A stretch of 64,000 nucleotides of DNA from Callaeas wilsoni (lineage: Eukaryota > Chordata > Aves > Passeriformes > Callaeidae): contig VWPU01004872.1 of NCBI GenBank assembly GCA_013398955.1, positions 124,001-188,000 on the forward strand, given 5' to 3'. The notes below the pieces were generated by a model that worked only from the letters and a program-made list of their open reading frames with translations, was not told the DNA's origin and did no database searches. A program made the position numbers and the translations under genes. Shown one piece after another: positions 46,936-60,391 of the stretch. How positions within the stretch are numbered: position 1 is the stretch's first letter; each line of letters opens with the position of its first letter.

Positions 46936-49056
46936 TTTGAGCCTGTGCATTTTAAGTTTTCAGTTAAGCACATGCTTTAAACTTGTAAAAATCTTTAGTG
47001 CCTCCAAGAGTGTTCTCCCTCTCTTTTCTGCCTGAGTGTTGCTTTAGAACTCTGTTGCTTCTCTCATACCTTTGTTACCAACTGTCACTGCCAGTTCCAG
47101 GTACCAAGAATGGGCTTTTTTCTAAGAAAAGGATAGCAAAGGTTAGAAAGAAAAAGTGGGGGGCAGATTGTGTATTTAAGGCAATTTGTTTTTTTCTGTA
47201 ACAAGGCTGAGTAGAACATGATGCCAACAGTTTATGATGCACCTTTGAACCAGAAAATATAGCAGGAAATGTTGTGCTATCAACACAACATCTGCAAAGA
47301 GTTTATGGATAGTTTTCTGGTAATCATGAACTAAAAGCATTGAAGTGAAACATTTTGAGTTTCTAAACATTTCTGTTGACTTTTCGTTGTTGTTGTTTCT
47401 TTCCTTCTTGCCTAAATAACTGAGTGGATTTAATACTTGGAAATTATCAAGCAAAGGAAATCCAAGTGGTCAGTTCTTCTAAAATGCAGCATTTTCTGAG
47501 AGGTTCTCTGTGTGCTTTTGGATAGGGAGTTCCTACACAAATATTCAAGGATTCTCTTGGTATCATAGGATACAGCTCTCCAACAAACTGATTAAATGCT
47601 TCCCTGCATGCTAACCCTTGCTGCTTAATCATCATATGTACTTCATATTTACATGGCTTTCAGTATGGCATGCAACCACATTTCCCTTGGTATTCTTTCA
47701 TCCCTGACCATGTAAATATCCAATCTACACATAATTTTGAAATTGTAAACATATCATCTTATGCTGGTTATAAGAAGGAAGGTAGATGAGAAGGGATATA
47801 GTTTTTGTTTGAACCACCTTTGTTTACTCTGTCTCAATACAGCTAAATCCATTTCAGGACTGCTCACTTCAGCTGTAAAACATAAAAGATGAAGCTGAAA
47901 AACTGAAACAGATAGTGTTTGTAATTTTATGTTTACTCTGAAGAAAAGAGGAAAACTAAATTTTAAAATCTCAATAATAGTGTATCTGTCATCTTTGCCT
48001 TCTGAATGACTTCCTAGAGAAAGGTCCCATCTTATTCAGGCTAAGAACTTTTAACTAATACAACAGAAGATTGCACTGTCATTTCCTTTGGCACCCAAGT
48101 CTGCTGAGAAATTTTAAAAAAACTTCTCCATACAGCACTTAGCATTCTAATCCAAAATGAGAGATTAGAAATCCTTACTCGACTGAGATGAGACATGGAA
48201 ATTGATTAATATTGAAAAATACAATATTTATTTTAGAAAATCTTCTTGTCCTGTTTGTACAGGTTTTGACAGTACTTTTTATCATGTTCTTTGCTGAATA
48301 AAAAAATTAGTCAACAAATTGAAATAAAAGATCAACCAATATTAGTTTATGAGACAGAGAGAGGTACTGGCCAAAGTTCATTCTGCCAATCCTCATTTTC
48401 TTTGGAAAATGTGTTTGGTAGAGTCTGGAGAGATAAAGTTCCTTTTGATAATATGAACTTCAAAGTATTATGGATACTACAGTTCTCTATGATAGACAAG
48501 CATAATTTTTTAAATGTTAGTTGGGTTAAATAGTTATTATGTTTGAATGGGATTTCAAAGCTACATTACTTTGGCTTGAAATCTTCAACAGTACGAGGAC
48601 TGATTAGTAATTGTTTTATTATTTTTCCTTCAAGAAATAATAAAAAAAAGAAGGTAATTTGAGAATGGTTTTAGCAAGGATAACTTCTGAATAGTTAATT
48701 TACTGCATGCTTTTTAATAAATACCAAAAGTGTAGCTAAACTGTCTAAACACAAGCTAAACTTGTTAAACAGAAGTTCAAATGCTGGCTACCCTCAAACT
48801 GCCAGTGCCTACTCTTTAATAAACTTATTCTTGGAATTTACCTTATCATAGAAGCCACCTGCAATTAGTCCTACCCATCTACCTGCTCTTGGTCATGCCC
48901 ATGCTTTAAAAAATACTCTGCAGAAGTATGAACTCACGCTTGAGTAAGGAGACTTGCTGGACAGGGTGCTAGCTCATGAAGTTTAATTATAAACTCACAT
49001 AGTTATATAGCTACTTGATTTTATTATTCTTCTCTTCCCTCCTAACATATGCCAGA

Positions 49057-49071
49057 TTTTTTTTTTTTTTT
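49057..49071. repeat. Poly(T) run of 15
   Basis: Fifteen T bases followed by AATTAAAGC. It is a simple low-complexity run in the intron with no associated element recognised on either strand. Confidence 0.8.
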
Positions 49072-51807
49072 AATTAAAGCAATGCAATCGTCTGATGGTT
49101 TTTATGCTTCTTCCATCTTTGAATACTACTAAGCTTTTCTTGTATGTCGTTTCAAGTTTTCATCCTTGTTCTCAGGTATATCTGTCATTATATGTTGCAT
49201 CTACTTATATTAACTGTGTTTAAATTTTCTGCCCCATCTTAAGAAATGTTTTCTGGCGACAAAAACAAGAAGTTGGAACTCATTGGCATTCACTTTTGTC
49301 TGGTTCCACGTACATGATATGAAACTTAGCTACAGAATTTCCATATGCTATTTTTTTGTCATAAACGGAATCAATAGAGGTAACTAATTATACCAAAGAA
49401 GACCTAAGAACTGAGCAAATGCTTCAGGTCCTGCTCTGTCAGCCTTATTCCTGTCCTAAGAGGCCTTTTTGCTCTCTTAGAGGTTTTATGGAGGTAAGAA
49501 TGGAAAAGGCTTATCCAGTGGAGGGAGCTGTGTTGCTTGAGTATTTATCTGTTGAGGAAACAAATGGATACTTCCTAGAATACTGACAAAACTACGTAAG
49601 AGACAGGGACTGGACCACTTTCAGAGGCCTTGTTTAGATGCTAGAAGGAAAACCAAATTGGAAGCACAAGTCTAGAATTTGGCTGCAAAACAAAAGTTTG
49701 GTATTTGATTTGAAATTAATGGTAGGGAAGGCAGAAAAGACCCCAAAGCTAAAGGCCAGGATAGCTGTATTTACACAAAATAGTTCCAGCACTAGTGTAG
49801 AAAACGTCTCCAGGTAATGATGAAGGGTTTGCCTTAGTATCAAGTAGAACATTTATTTATTAGAAATATAATCATCTTCTTATCTTTTGGGAGACTTGAT
49901 AATATATAGTATGTATGTAGTGTTTGTCTTAAAAAAAAAGGAAATACTCATGAAAACATAACTTGGTTGATATCTGGAATGTTCTAGAATTCCTGCCTGT
50001 TACCTTGTGTCAGGCCTTTAGATATCCTTTCCAAGCTCTGCAGTGTATTTATTAAGAAAAATAATTAGTATATATGAAGCTAATGGATTTGGACACCTAG
50101 TAAACACTGAGAATTTTTTTTCCAGGTTGAGATCTTGGCAACCCTCTCATAACCTCTCAGTGGCACTGCATTTTTGGTTCTTTTGATTAATTGTTATTGC
50201 TCATCACAGACTTATTGTAGCAGATCTTTGTGATGTTCGGTATTATGCACTGTACAAAATATCTTTAGTTTTCAAGAATGTGAAGCATCAACTCAGTACA
50301 AGTGGAATCCTATGTATTTATCTGTATTACCCATTATGTGACTTTCTACACATACCTTTACACAGGCAAAGTATTAGTTTCTTGCATGTTCTTTGAAATT
50401 TTTTTCTCTTATCTCTGATATCCTGATTCTGGAATTCATCTGTATTTTATGGACTTACCCTTGAAAACTCTTTTCATGTCCTCCTACATGTATTTTAAAG
50501 ATACAGTTGCCAAACTTCTCTTTTCCCCTCCTTCTCCCTTTCCTTCTCCCTCCCCCTAATAATTTTGACCACTGAAATATTTCTACTTGTGTTTTCTTTC
50601 AGTTTCTGTATATTTTTTAACAAACATATGTGGACTGTGCTTTTTCATGTTTTACTCAAGTGCAAGAGTTTGTCAATCAAGATTTTGCCTGCCATGCCCA
50701 TCTCACCTTCTCACCTCTCTGTGGTAAATCCATTAAGTAATAGACATAGGATTGTTTAGTTCAAGTATTTTATAATATCTAAGCTTGTTTTTTTTTAATT
50801 GCAGTTAGATAACTAGCGTGGTACGTGAATTTAATTAAATGTTACATTTTGGACAAAGTGAGTTTTCTGTAAAATAACTGGCAGCTGCAATTGTATGCCA
50901 GAAAATATTTTAAAATATATTTATTGGGGATTTTCACTATCTGTCAGGATTCCTCAGAAATCTGAAGATTGTCTATAAGTTTACCACCTAGGAAATAATA
51001 TGAAATGCAATAAGGAAAATAAAAGAAGTCAGATGAGAAAAACATGTTTGCAAATGGAAGTACAGTTAAAATAACCTTTGATTTGTTGACTTTTAATCCC
51101 CAGTTCTGTATGGGATGGCGTATGTATTTTTGTCTGTTTTATACAGTTGATAAATATCAATGCACAATAAGCTGATTTGACATCCAGAGAATGATGGTGG
51201 TAGCTGAAAAATCTACTCAGGAAAATGGGTAGAATAGCATTAAAACCTATTTAACATTTTCAGTTATATCTGTCTTATGCCTGTATCACAGAATTTTCCA
51301 AATCCATAAAATAATTGAAGAGTAGGAACTATATTTAATAAAACAGAAGCATTTTAGACTGAGTGAAGAAGCTTACTCAGTTAAATTTTTTGGGGATGTT
51401 CATAATGATTGAAATTCTTACCATTTTCAGTGCAGTAGTACTGAAAATTTACAAATATTTTCTATTTTCTCACTGTTACTCATTTCATTAAAGTCTATTA
51501 ATACAAGTGGTAGTAGATTACTCAAATCCTGTTGCAGTTGTTGATACATTTCTACAGTGAAAAATGGAAACGGGAGATAGTAATAACAACTCAGAGGGAA
51601 AATTTCTCTTGCTTGGATTTGAAAAGTACAATTAAAGGAAAGACACTCCTAAAATTTCTCCTTTCCAAAAGCTTTTGTTAAAATAATTGTAATAGAAAAA
51701 GAAAAAAAAGAGGTTAAAGTAACTAGAGCTTGAAGTAGCTTTTCCTTCATTCCCTTTCACTCACTTGCTGTTGCTCATGCTTTCTCACTCATACAGGCTC
51801 TCACCCC

Positions 51808-51839
51808 TCTGTCTCTCTCTCTCTGTCTCTCTCTCTCCT
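51808..51839. repeat. (TC)n microsatellite
   Basis: An interrupted TC dinucleotide run, CTCTGTCTCTCTCTCTCTGT then CTCTCTCTCTCC, sits inside a longer pyrimidine-rich stretch (about 51740-51845). It may vary in length between individuals. Confidence 0.85.
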
Positions 51840-54800
51840 TTCATTCTGATGGAAAGTCTTCACAATTCAGACAGATGAACCACTGTCAGCATAAGCTTCA
51901 CCAGTTCAGGATAAGGACTGTCTTGCATTTATTGCACTATCATGTCTTCACAAGGCCTCAAAGGGTTCTTAGCATGCTGAGTCAGAGGAAAAACTCGTAT
52001 TTTCCATTTCAAATACAATAATGTCAGAGTTACTGTACAAATTCCTTTTCTGTGAGTTTTGTTGAGTTGTTGCATTCACTTTCCTGCTTGGAGGAGTTAA
52101 ATACTTGCATGATCCTGACAAATGTATAAAATGCAGATCAAATTGCTTAAGTTCTCAGTGGGTGAGAAAGGCAGGGTTGAAGCCTAAATTTTTAATGTGA
52201 AAATTCTGATTAAAGAGGTTTCATTAAAGACATTATGGAAAATTATTCTAGAGAACTGGTAAGTTCTTCTTTGTAATATTAATGTTTTGACTTTTTTGCT
52301 TTAATAGTACTGACATTACAAGGCCCTGTATTGAGTTTCCTAGAAATGACTGTGTTAACAATATGCTTAGAGTTTGAATAATTAAGTAATTTTCCTGCCT
52401 ATTTGAGTGAAAAATCCTTTATATTTCTCTATTAATCTCACCTATGGTGTTCTTCCATAATCATGTTCTGATTTGTTGTTCTGACGTTCTCAGTTTGTGC
52501 AAGTGCTTATAATTTCTCTATATGTTAATATTACATTTTCAATATATGCCTGTGAAACAGTTAGTGTGTTGACCATCTAAAAAAAGCCTGTACGTGTAGC
52601 TGTGGAATTGCTTATAATCTGTTACAGCTTCCTAATATAAAAACCATCATACAGCACCTATAAACTCTACTGCATTCTTGGAACTGACATACAGTGATTA
52701 AGATTTTGGTAAAAGCAGAACTTCCTCTCCACTGCCTGCAGAAATGGATATGATCTCCATGTGCACACACAAAAGTATACCTGCAGCTCCTATTTCATCA
52801 ATTAGTAGGCAAGATATTCTCTTGTTGATAAACCAGCTATTTTACCCAAGGACCTGCCATGCAAATTATAAGCTGATGATAATTTGTGAATGTGGCAGGT
52901 GTGAGCTTAACATGACAAACCTTGGTTCGAGTTTTAAATATATATAAATAAAGTAGAAAAATATTAGAAACATATCTGAACCTGCAAGTGGTATGTGGGA
53001 TAATATTTAAAATTTCTCATTGATTGCAGAAGGATACTTTCTCATTATAATTTTCTGCTTATTCTGTTGGTGTTAGAGACTGACATAGAACCTGGAAGTA
53101 AATACTCTTCTATAGTGTTGTGTGTGTGCAGTATATGTGCCAAACATTAACAGGTACTGATCTTATGGCAATTTATCTAAGTTTATCTCCTGGACTTTCA
53201 TAAAGCACCTTGCCAGTAAACGCATTGTGCAAGTCCTTTGGCATTTTTTCACCTTTCCTATCTGTACCTGTTTCCTTTTTAATGTCTGCCTCTAACTGAT
53301 TTCTTAAACTAAGGATTTATTTGGTTTTTATTTGTACTGGCAAGTACTGTGCGATGTTGCTATTTTTTTTAATTTGGAAGAGAATGAGGGAAGTAAGCTT
53401 AACTAAGCTTAAAGCCTATAGATTCCTAATGGGAACCTGCATTCAGAGTACTTGAATGCCACCTCTTGCTAGTTCAGTTTCTATGATAGGAACTGTGTAA
53501 GCAAACCTTGTATCTCTGCAGAATCTCTTCAGGTTTCAAGAACAGCAATAGGTATGCAAGTGGTGATCTGGTCGAAGTATGCAATTTTGTGGTTCAGTAG
53601 CAGTGTATTCTCCCTGAGAGGTGAATAAATTGAAGCATCAACAGCACATTCCAAAAGGTAAAGCATAATGGAATGGATTGCTGCTGTTGTAATTCAGGGA
53701 AAGTGTAATGTCTGCAAGATAGCACCCTTCCTTTGAGAAAATGATCTGTTAATACTCACAGAGAGAAAGCTCAAGCAGTCGCAAGTGACAACAGCTTTAT
53801 TGCAGCAGTTTGCTTCTGATTTTACCTAAAGGATGGAGGCATCGTTGTTTTCCAGCTTTCAGAATTCACTAGTAACGTTTTCTGTTGTGGCACTTTTGAG
53901 AAAAATGCTGTTTATTTTATAATTAAATATTAAAAACATATAAAATGGGAGATATTACTGTAAAAGTCTGATTTTATTTTCTGATAACTAATTGCTGCAA
54001 CATGCATATTAATTGCATCTTCAAAATTAATGAATTTTCATAACTGCTTACAGGATAAAATTGTCATTGGAGATTATACAGACATAAGAAGTCCTCTGAA
54101 GTGCTTAATTTTGTCTTTTTTTCCAATTAATATCTGTAGTATTTTAAATACTTAGGGAAATAGCTGTCATATTGGCTTAGATGTTATTCAGTTACTGAAA
54201 TTGCTTAGAATTTTGAGTTTTGGATTCACTTCAACTTTTGTTTACTTTTGCAATGCTCACTGGGAATTAATTCTTCCTCCCTAAAGTAAAGTAAGATAAG
54301 CAGTGTTTTCTGTCAGAAACAGAAATTCGCAACTACCCTTTTGGTCCCCTTACTAACCATGTTTACTTAACTCTCAACACAGTCTAAAATGGACTTTAGT
54401 GGTATTTCCAGACTTTGTTATCTTGTAAATTCTTGTCTGAGTAAAGTTGCCAAATCAGCCTCTGAAGGCAGAGCTGTGTGCCTTCAGCTTCCACTAAAAC
54501 ACATAACATGATGCTGGTTATCAGCAAACACCCTGGAAATGTGTGTAAAATACTCAGTGTGCAGAAGCATCCTTTCAGCGTGCACAGCCCTTGGGATTAT
54601 GTAATGAGACTCCTCCTTGCTTTATTAAAGTCACAGAATAGTTTAATGACATACCACAGCAGGGGACTGTACGTCCTGCATACAGAACACCTGAGTCAAA
54701 ACAAAATATTTGGGGGGTGGGGGCAAAAAAAAAACTTTATAAATGTCCAGATTTACAAATGTCCCAAATGTCCAGCCTCACTGTTGCTGTAGTATAGGTA

Positions 54801-57800
54801 AATATTATGTTCTTTTTTTTTTCTTTTTATGTGTTTGTGTAAATGAAAGACAAAGAATTGCTAACTTAATTAAAGACAGCATGGTAGAAATGTGAAGGTC
54901 CCTAAGACAGGACTCTGCAGTTCTGACGCTGATGGGTGTACTTTTGCTCTGTCCAGTTTATTTTTCCTATGTGAACACTTGTCGCTTACAGTAGAAAGAC
55001 AGGAGGCACAAGAGAATTTGAGTTTTTCTGTCACTAGCTCATAAGGCTTCATAATTGACTGTAGTTTCAGTAATATTTTATTGCAGAAGGCTACAGATAT
55101 GAATTTTTGAATTTTATGTTCCCCAAACATATTTTATAACTTCCTTACATTATGAAGTGCTAAATACTATTCTCACAATATTGCAAGAATGAGGAAAATT
55201 GGAGAGAAACAACCCCTCTCTTCTTGGTAAGTGTTGAAACAGATAAAACAGGTCATTAGAGTTGCTGCTGAATTATCATCAGTTATTTAAGTCATTCCAC
55301 AGTAGTCTCATGGCTAAGGTGATTATTTAAATTCTAATGATTCTGTGTTTCATTAAGGAAAAAACTTTAAAATAATGAATAGCCCAGATTTTACTTTCAC
55401 TCGGAATATTGCATGTCTGTCTCCCATGGCACTTATAAACAAGCAATTTTTCATTCAAATTTCCATATTGTTTACTATCACATTGTTGTACGCAGTGTCT
55501 GGCAGTGGATTCCATTTTTATCAGAATCCTCTTATAGTGGGGCTATTAACACCTCATTTAAAACTCTCTGCTTCTCTCTGAGGAGAGAAGAATGTTTGAA
55601 GAAATGTAGGACCATTATAGGACAATTGCTTCATCCTTGATACACATGAATTTCTAACAAGTTATCAGCATATAAATGACAGGATGATTTCATGAGAAAA
55701 AAAATCATATGTGACTTTCAGGAAGGCATTTCAGTTTAACCTGAGTCAGGGATAGAAGTTACCCAAAACAGGGTAATCCTCTGTGCTGATTGGTAAGGAC
55801 GTATTTTAAATACACCTCCCAATTTTCCATAAGTGTTACAAAGAAGACATTGAAGGAGTCTCCAAATAGCCTTGCCATGTGTTGTTCTAGTGCCAGAATG
55901 AGAAGTGAGTTATTACTAGAAAGTTACTGACACAAAGTTTTGAAAGACAAAATTTTTTTAGGGCATCTAGTTGCTTTCCATAAATTTGTCAAACTGAAAC
56001 TCAGAATGCTCGAAACTTTGGGTTTAAGACATGCTCTTAAATATGAGCATGGGAGCTTAGAGAAAATACAGACGCATAGGTGTTTTGCTTGGTAACTAAC
56101 TGAACAATCTGCAGGAAATGCTATGGGACATAAAGTGTAGTTCATCAAAAGTAGCCAAAGGACAAAGAAAAGGGGTTTTGTTTTCTTTTGTTTTTAAAGT
56201 AAGCTAAATATGAGTGGATGAGCTTCCGAGGCTTTGATGTAGCTGGTTTTTTATATGAGGTTTGTTCTGCCAGTTCTGACCAGGACAGAGCATACATGTC
56301 AAATCCTTTTCTAAACAAGCCTCTCTGATTTCTTCCAGAGAACCAGCCTCACTAAAGCAAGGCAAGGTTAACCCTTATTTAAGAAAAGTATGTTATGTAA
56401 GTTGAGAGAAAAAAGAGATTGTAGCTCACTGAAATGATGCTTCTAACAAGAGACATCGATTTAAGCCATTAAATAAATGATGGCATTGTTTCCAAAATGA
56501 GATAAGGACAATTCAGAATAATTAGCAAACTTTCAAGTCACTAGAACAAATGGTAATTTCACAAATCATCCTTTAGTTTTTCTGGAAAAATACTGAAAAT
56601 ATTCATTCAGTAATTCATAAGATTTTATAGCTGAAGAAAAACCAAATTTTCTGGTAAAATGTGAGGTACATAAATATGTTTCTTTATATTCTTTTACTAC
56701 AACCATACAATTAATATTGGTATCCGTAATGGCATAAAAGTAAAAACTTAGAAAATATTTACCTCTCTGTAATCAGTCTTGATATAGTATGTCTTTTATG
56801 ACAAACAAAAATGAGGACAAAAAGAACAGTTTTGAAAGATTAAATCTAATTCTTCTAAAAAGGCATGCACATGGTAAGACCCCCTGCTGAAGCCACATCT
56901 AAATCCCATTTTATACTCAAACAGTGAAAGAGCAAGCACTGGATTGCCAAGCCTGACCAGGCAATATTTGGACTGAAACATTTAGAAAGAATGCTGTGGA
57001 TAATGATATTCTGTAAAGCTTTCAGATAGAGGTTAATATGTAATAACAGATAAGTCCGAGTATGACTTTAGTGAAAACATTTTGAAATCAATGACTGGGG
57101 ATTTGGACAACATAAATGTGACTAAAGGAAATATTAAGGATAGGAAATAGCTGTTTATAGTCAATTTGTTGCATACCACTTGTATATTTCATGTTTACTC
57201 ACCCATGGAATGTTTCAGAAAAAACATTGGGAAACTATATCAATTTTTTGCCAACGGAAAATGCAGTACAGCGTTATTTAAGGACAGAATAACATTTTTA
57301 GGAGCCCAGATTTCAGACAGTAACTCTTTCAGCTTTGGATGTTGGCTGTTGGTTGCTGACCTTGTTGAAAGTAAGCACAAATTCTGTGAGTTCTCTCTAC
57401 CCATTTACTCTTATTAGTGTGGGAATCCATATACTTTTAAACACTGTAACCAGTTCTAGTTATTGCTTTATACCACCTAGTATCCTCCATAACTTAGGAT
57501 CTATTTCTAGATATGGTCAAAGGATTTCTCACAAGCTGTCAGAAAGCAGTTGGTTTTCAACCCAACTATTTTACAGCTTTAATGTGTGGTTAGAAGGAAG
57601 GTTATTCACTTAAACTTCAGAAAAAGTGAATGAGAGAGAAATATTGTCTCTAAAATGAGAAAGAAGTATTATAAACATAAAACATCTGATATAAATGCCA
57701 AAACAATTTTGAAAAGACAAAGGTATTTTTGTAAATTTAGTTTTAGTAAGCAATGTCAAACTTTACAAATATCAAAACCATAAATTTTCAGGCCCTTGTT

Positions 57801-60373
57801 TTAATTTGCGATGACCTGACTCTGATTTTCTTTGGCTTTACTGGAATATCTACTTAATTCTCTATGTAGATGGAGATTCTTGGAAAGAGATTTTAAAACC
57901 CAGTAATATCATAGCTTATTTTAGCCGGAAATTCCAATGGACTTTGTTCTTTTTTGATATCAGTAAATAATATTCTTTATTTTCTTTTTTGTTTGAAAGA
58001 TATAGACTTCTACAAGACACTTTGAAATTAGCTATGTATATTAACATGAAAGTAAGGAGAATAGGTTTTTCAGATACTAATAATTTCATCTCTTTTGAAT
58101 GTTTGCAGACCATTGTAAATTTCTGTAAGTTCTAGGCTCCCAAAAGATGATTTAGTCTTGTGCTGCTTGGAGAGGAAACCAGATATACTCCTTACCAGTT
58201 CTCAGAGCAATGATGGTACACACATTTTGTACAATGAGGAAATAATAGGGTTATCAGATCCTTCCTTCTATGAATAAAAATAATCTAAAATGTAATTTGA
58301 TTTGGTCTGTGGTTATGATATTGGGTAGTAGTGTACTCTCTGTATGTGTATTCGTATGATAATTCTTTTTAAAGATTCCTTTACTTAAAAATATTTGCCG
58401 GTACTCAAGAGGAAACCTCAATCTCGCCAATTTAGAAATTGTGTATGATAATCACATTGCACTAGGCATAAGGTGTGCTAAATGTGAGTCTGCTTTTGAT
58501 TTTATGGTGTTTACCTGGAAAATTAGACTTTTGCGGTCATTTTGGTTTGTTAAGGGTTTTTTGGCTGTTGCTCTTGTTTTTTCCTTATTTGACAGTTGTG
58601 CTGAATATGCATCCCTCAAGCTAGTTTCATGTTTATTGACGGAATAGATACAGCATATTGCTACTCCAAGAGTATTAGGATATTGTGTGCTTCTACTTCT
58701 TCACAGATACAAACTTACTAAGACTAGGCCTTTCTCTCTTGGCTTTGATTGCCAAGAACTGTGTCTACAACTACCTTCTCTACATAATTGTCTTTCAGGA
58801 GCAAATCTGAAGAATCCACTATCTCTCCCATGGGGTAGAGTATGGGTCTCACTGATGACGCTCATTTCATATGGTCGTTTAGAGGTCAGTCTTCACACAG
58901 AGTTCACACAATCTGTTAGAAGTCAGATTTTAGGTATCTAATCTTAGCTTGCTGGAACTGGAGTCAACTTTGTCTGTAAGTCAGCTTATATATGTAGATA
59001 AGCATTATTTATGACAAAATAAAGCTAAAGCAGCACCAAAAAAATGTAAGACTGTGATAGTGCCTTTACAATTCCTGCAGTGAACTTACCATCATATGTT
59101 GAGTTTCTTGGCTGTACATAGTTGCAAGGTCATTTTTATATGTTACTCTTCTTAAATGAAACAAAAAGTCTGTAGCTCTAAATGCAAACTACATTTGATA
59201 TGCTCTTGTTTACCAAAATGCCAGAAGATGTTCCAGGTAGAGTAAAGCTGACTGTTTAGAACTGGTTTGTTCAGCTTGGTGAGAGATAGCCTGCCAAAAC
59301 AAAGGCACGTATCTCCAAATCACTGCAAACGTACTCTGGGAAGGAGGAAAGACAGCAGTTGTTTCTAGACCAATTAATTACACACTTTAGGTTACTGTTT
59401 TTAGTGGGTGGTTGTAATAACCAAATGACCCACAAATACTCCATGGAAACCTTAGACAAATATTCTGTTTGAGGAATGTTTTTACTGTGTACTGTACAGC
59501 TTTGATCTTTCCCAGAACTTTTAATGCTAAGAATCATTTCAGAGCAACTCACAGTCATAGCAAGTGAAGGAGGTGTTTTAAATTTGCTGTAGCAAACATA
59601 GTTTTTTTAGATGGATGGGAGTCTGAAATACTTCCAGTCTTCTGTAGCTTATATTGGTTTTTCTTTCATAGTTGTTTTTTATGGATTCTCAGTAATAGGT
59701 AATGTTAGTGATATGCATTCCAGGAGGCCTCTTCGGCTTTGGCCTACTTTCAACACACCAGTAGAGAAAGATGTCAGAGGATTAGTTTAGGCTGTAGTCT
59801 CATGTATGCACTTTCAACAAGCATAAGTCAAAGCTGCCATCACCCTATTCTGGCTTTCCCTCTGCCAGGCTAGTTCCATGGATCTTTTTTCTTGGATCAG
59901 ACCAAGAGGAGCCCAGGATGCCAGGCGAGGTGAAAAGCAGTAAAAGCAGCAGATGCCTACATAAATGCTTGTGCTGGCACTAGGGGGGAAGTAGTGGGCA
60001 GTGGTTCTGAATGGCAATAATGACATCTTTAAACATCTCTGTGTGAAGCTGTGACTCCAGAACTCCTGCTATTCCAGTAATGATGCTCTCCTGCTCAGTA
60101 ATTCTACTGGAAGAAACGTTGCTCTTGGGTTTTTCTGTTCTGTTGTTTTTATTTTTTTGTTTCATGACAGTGCAGTATAAATGGTTTTTAATTTAACAAT
60201 AAGGATTTCTGGCCCAGGATTTTTATCCGTGAGTTCATCTGCTCCTTATGTTGCTGGTTTTTGTTTCTCGTGGAGGATTTACAGTCCCTTGAGGTTTGGT
60301 AACCGAAAAGATAAAGCTGCAGTAAGAAGTATCCTAGAAAATCAGACTCCAAAGAAACACCTGCAACTGATTA

Positions 60374-60391
60374 GTAACTAACTAACTAACT
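60374..60391. repeat. (TAAC)n short tandem repeat
   Basis: About four copies of a TAAC/ACTA tetranucleotide (GTAACTAACTAACTAAC), followed by CTGTTAG, which could pair weakly with it. A minor microsatellite with no sign of function. Confidence 0.8.
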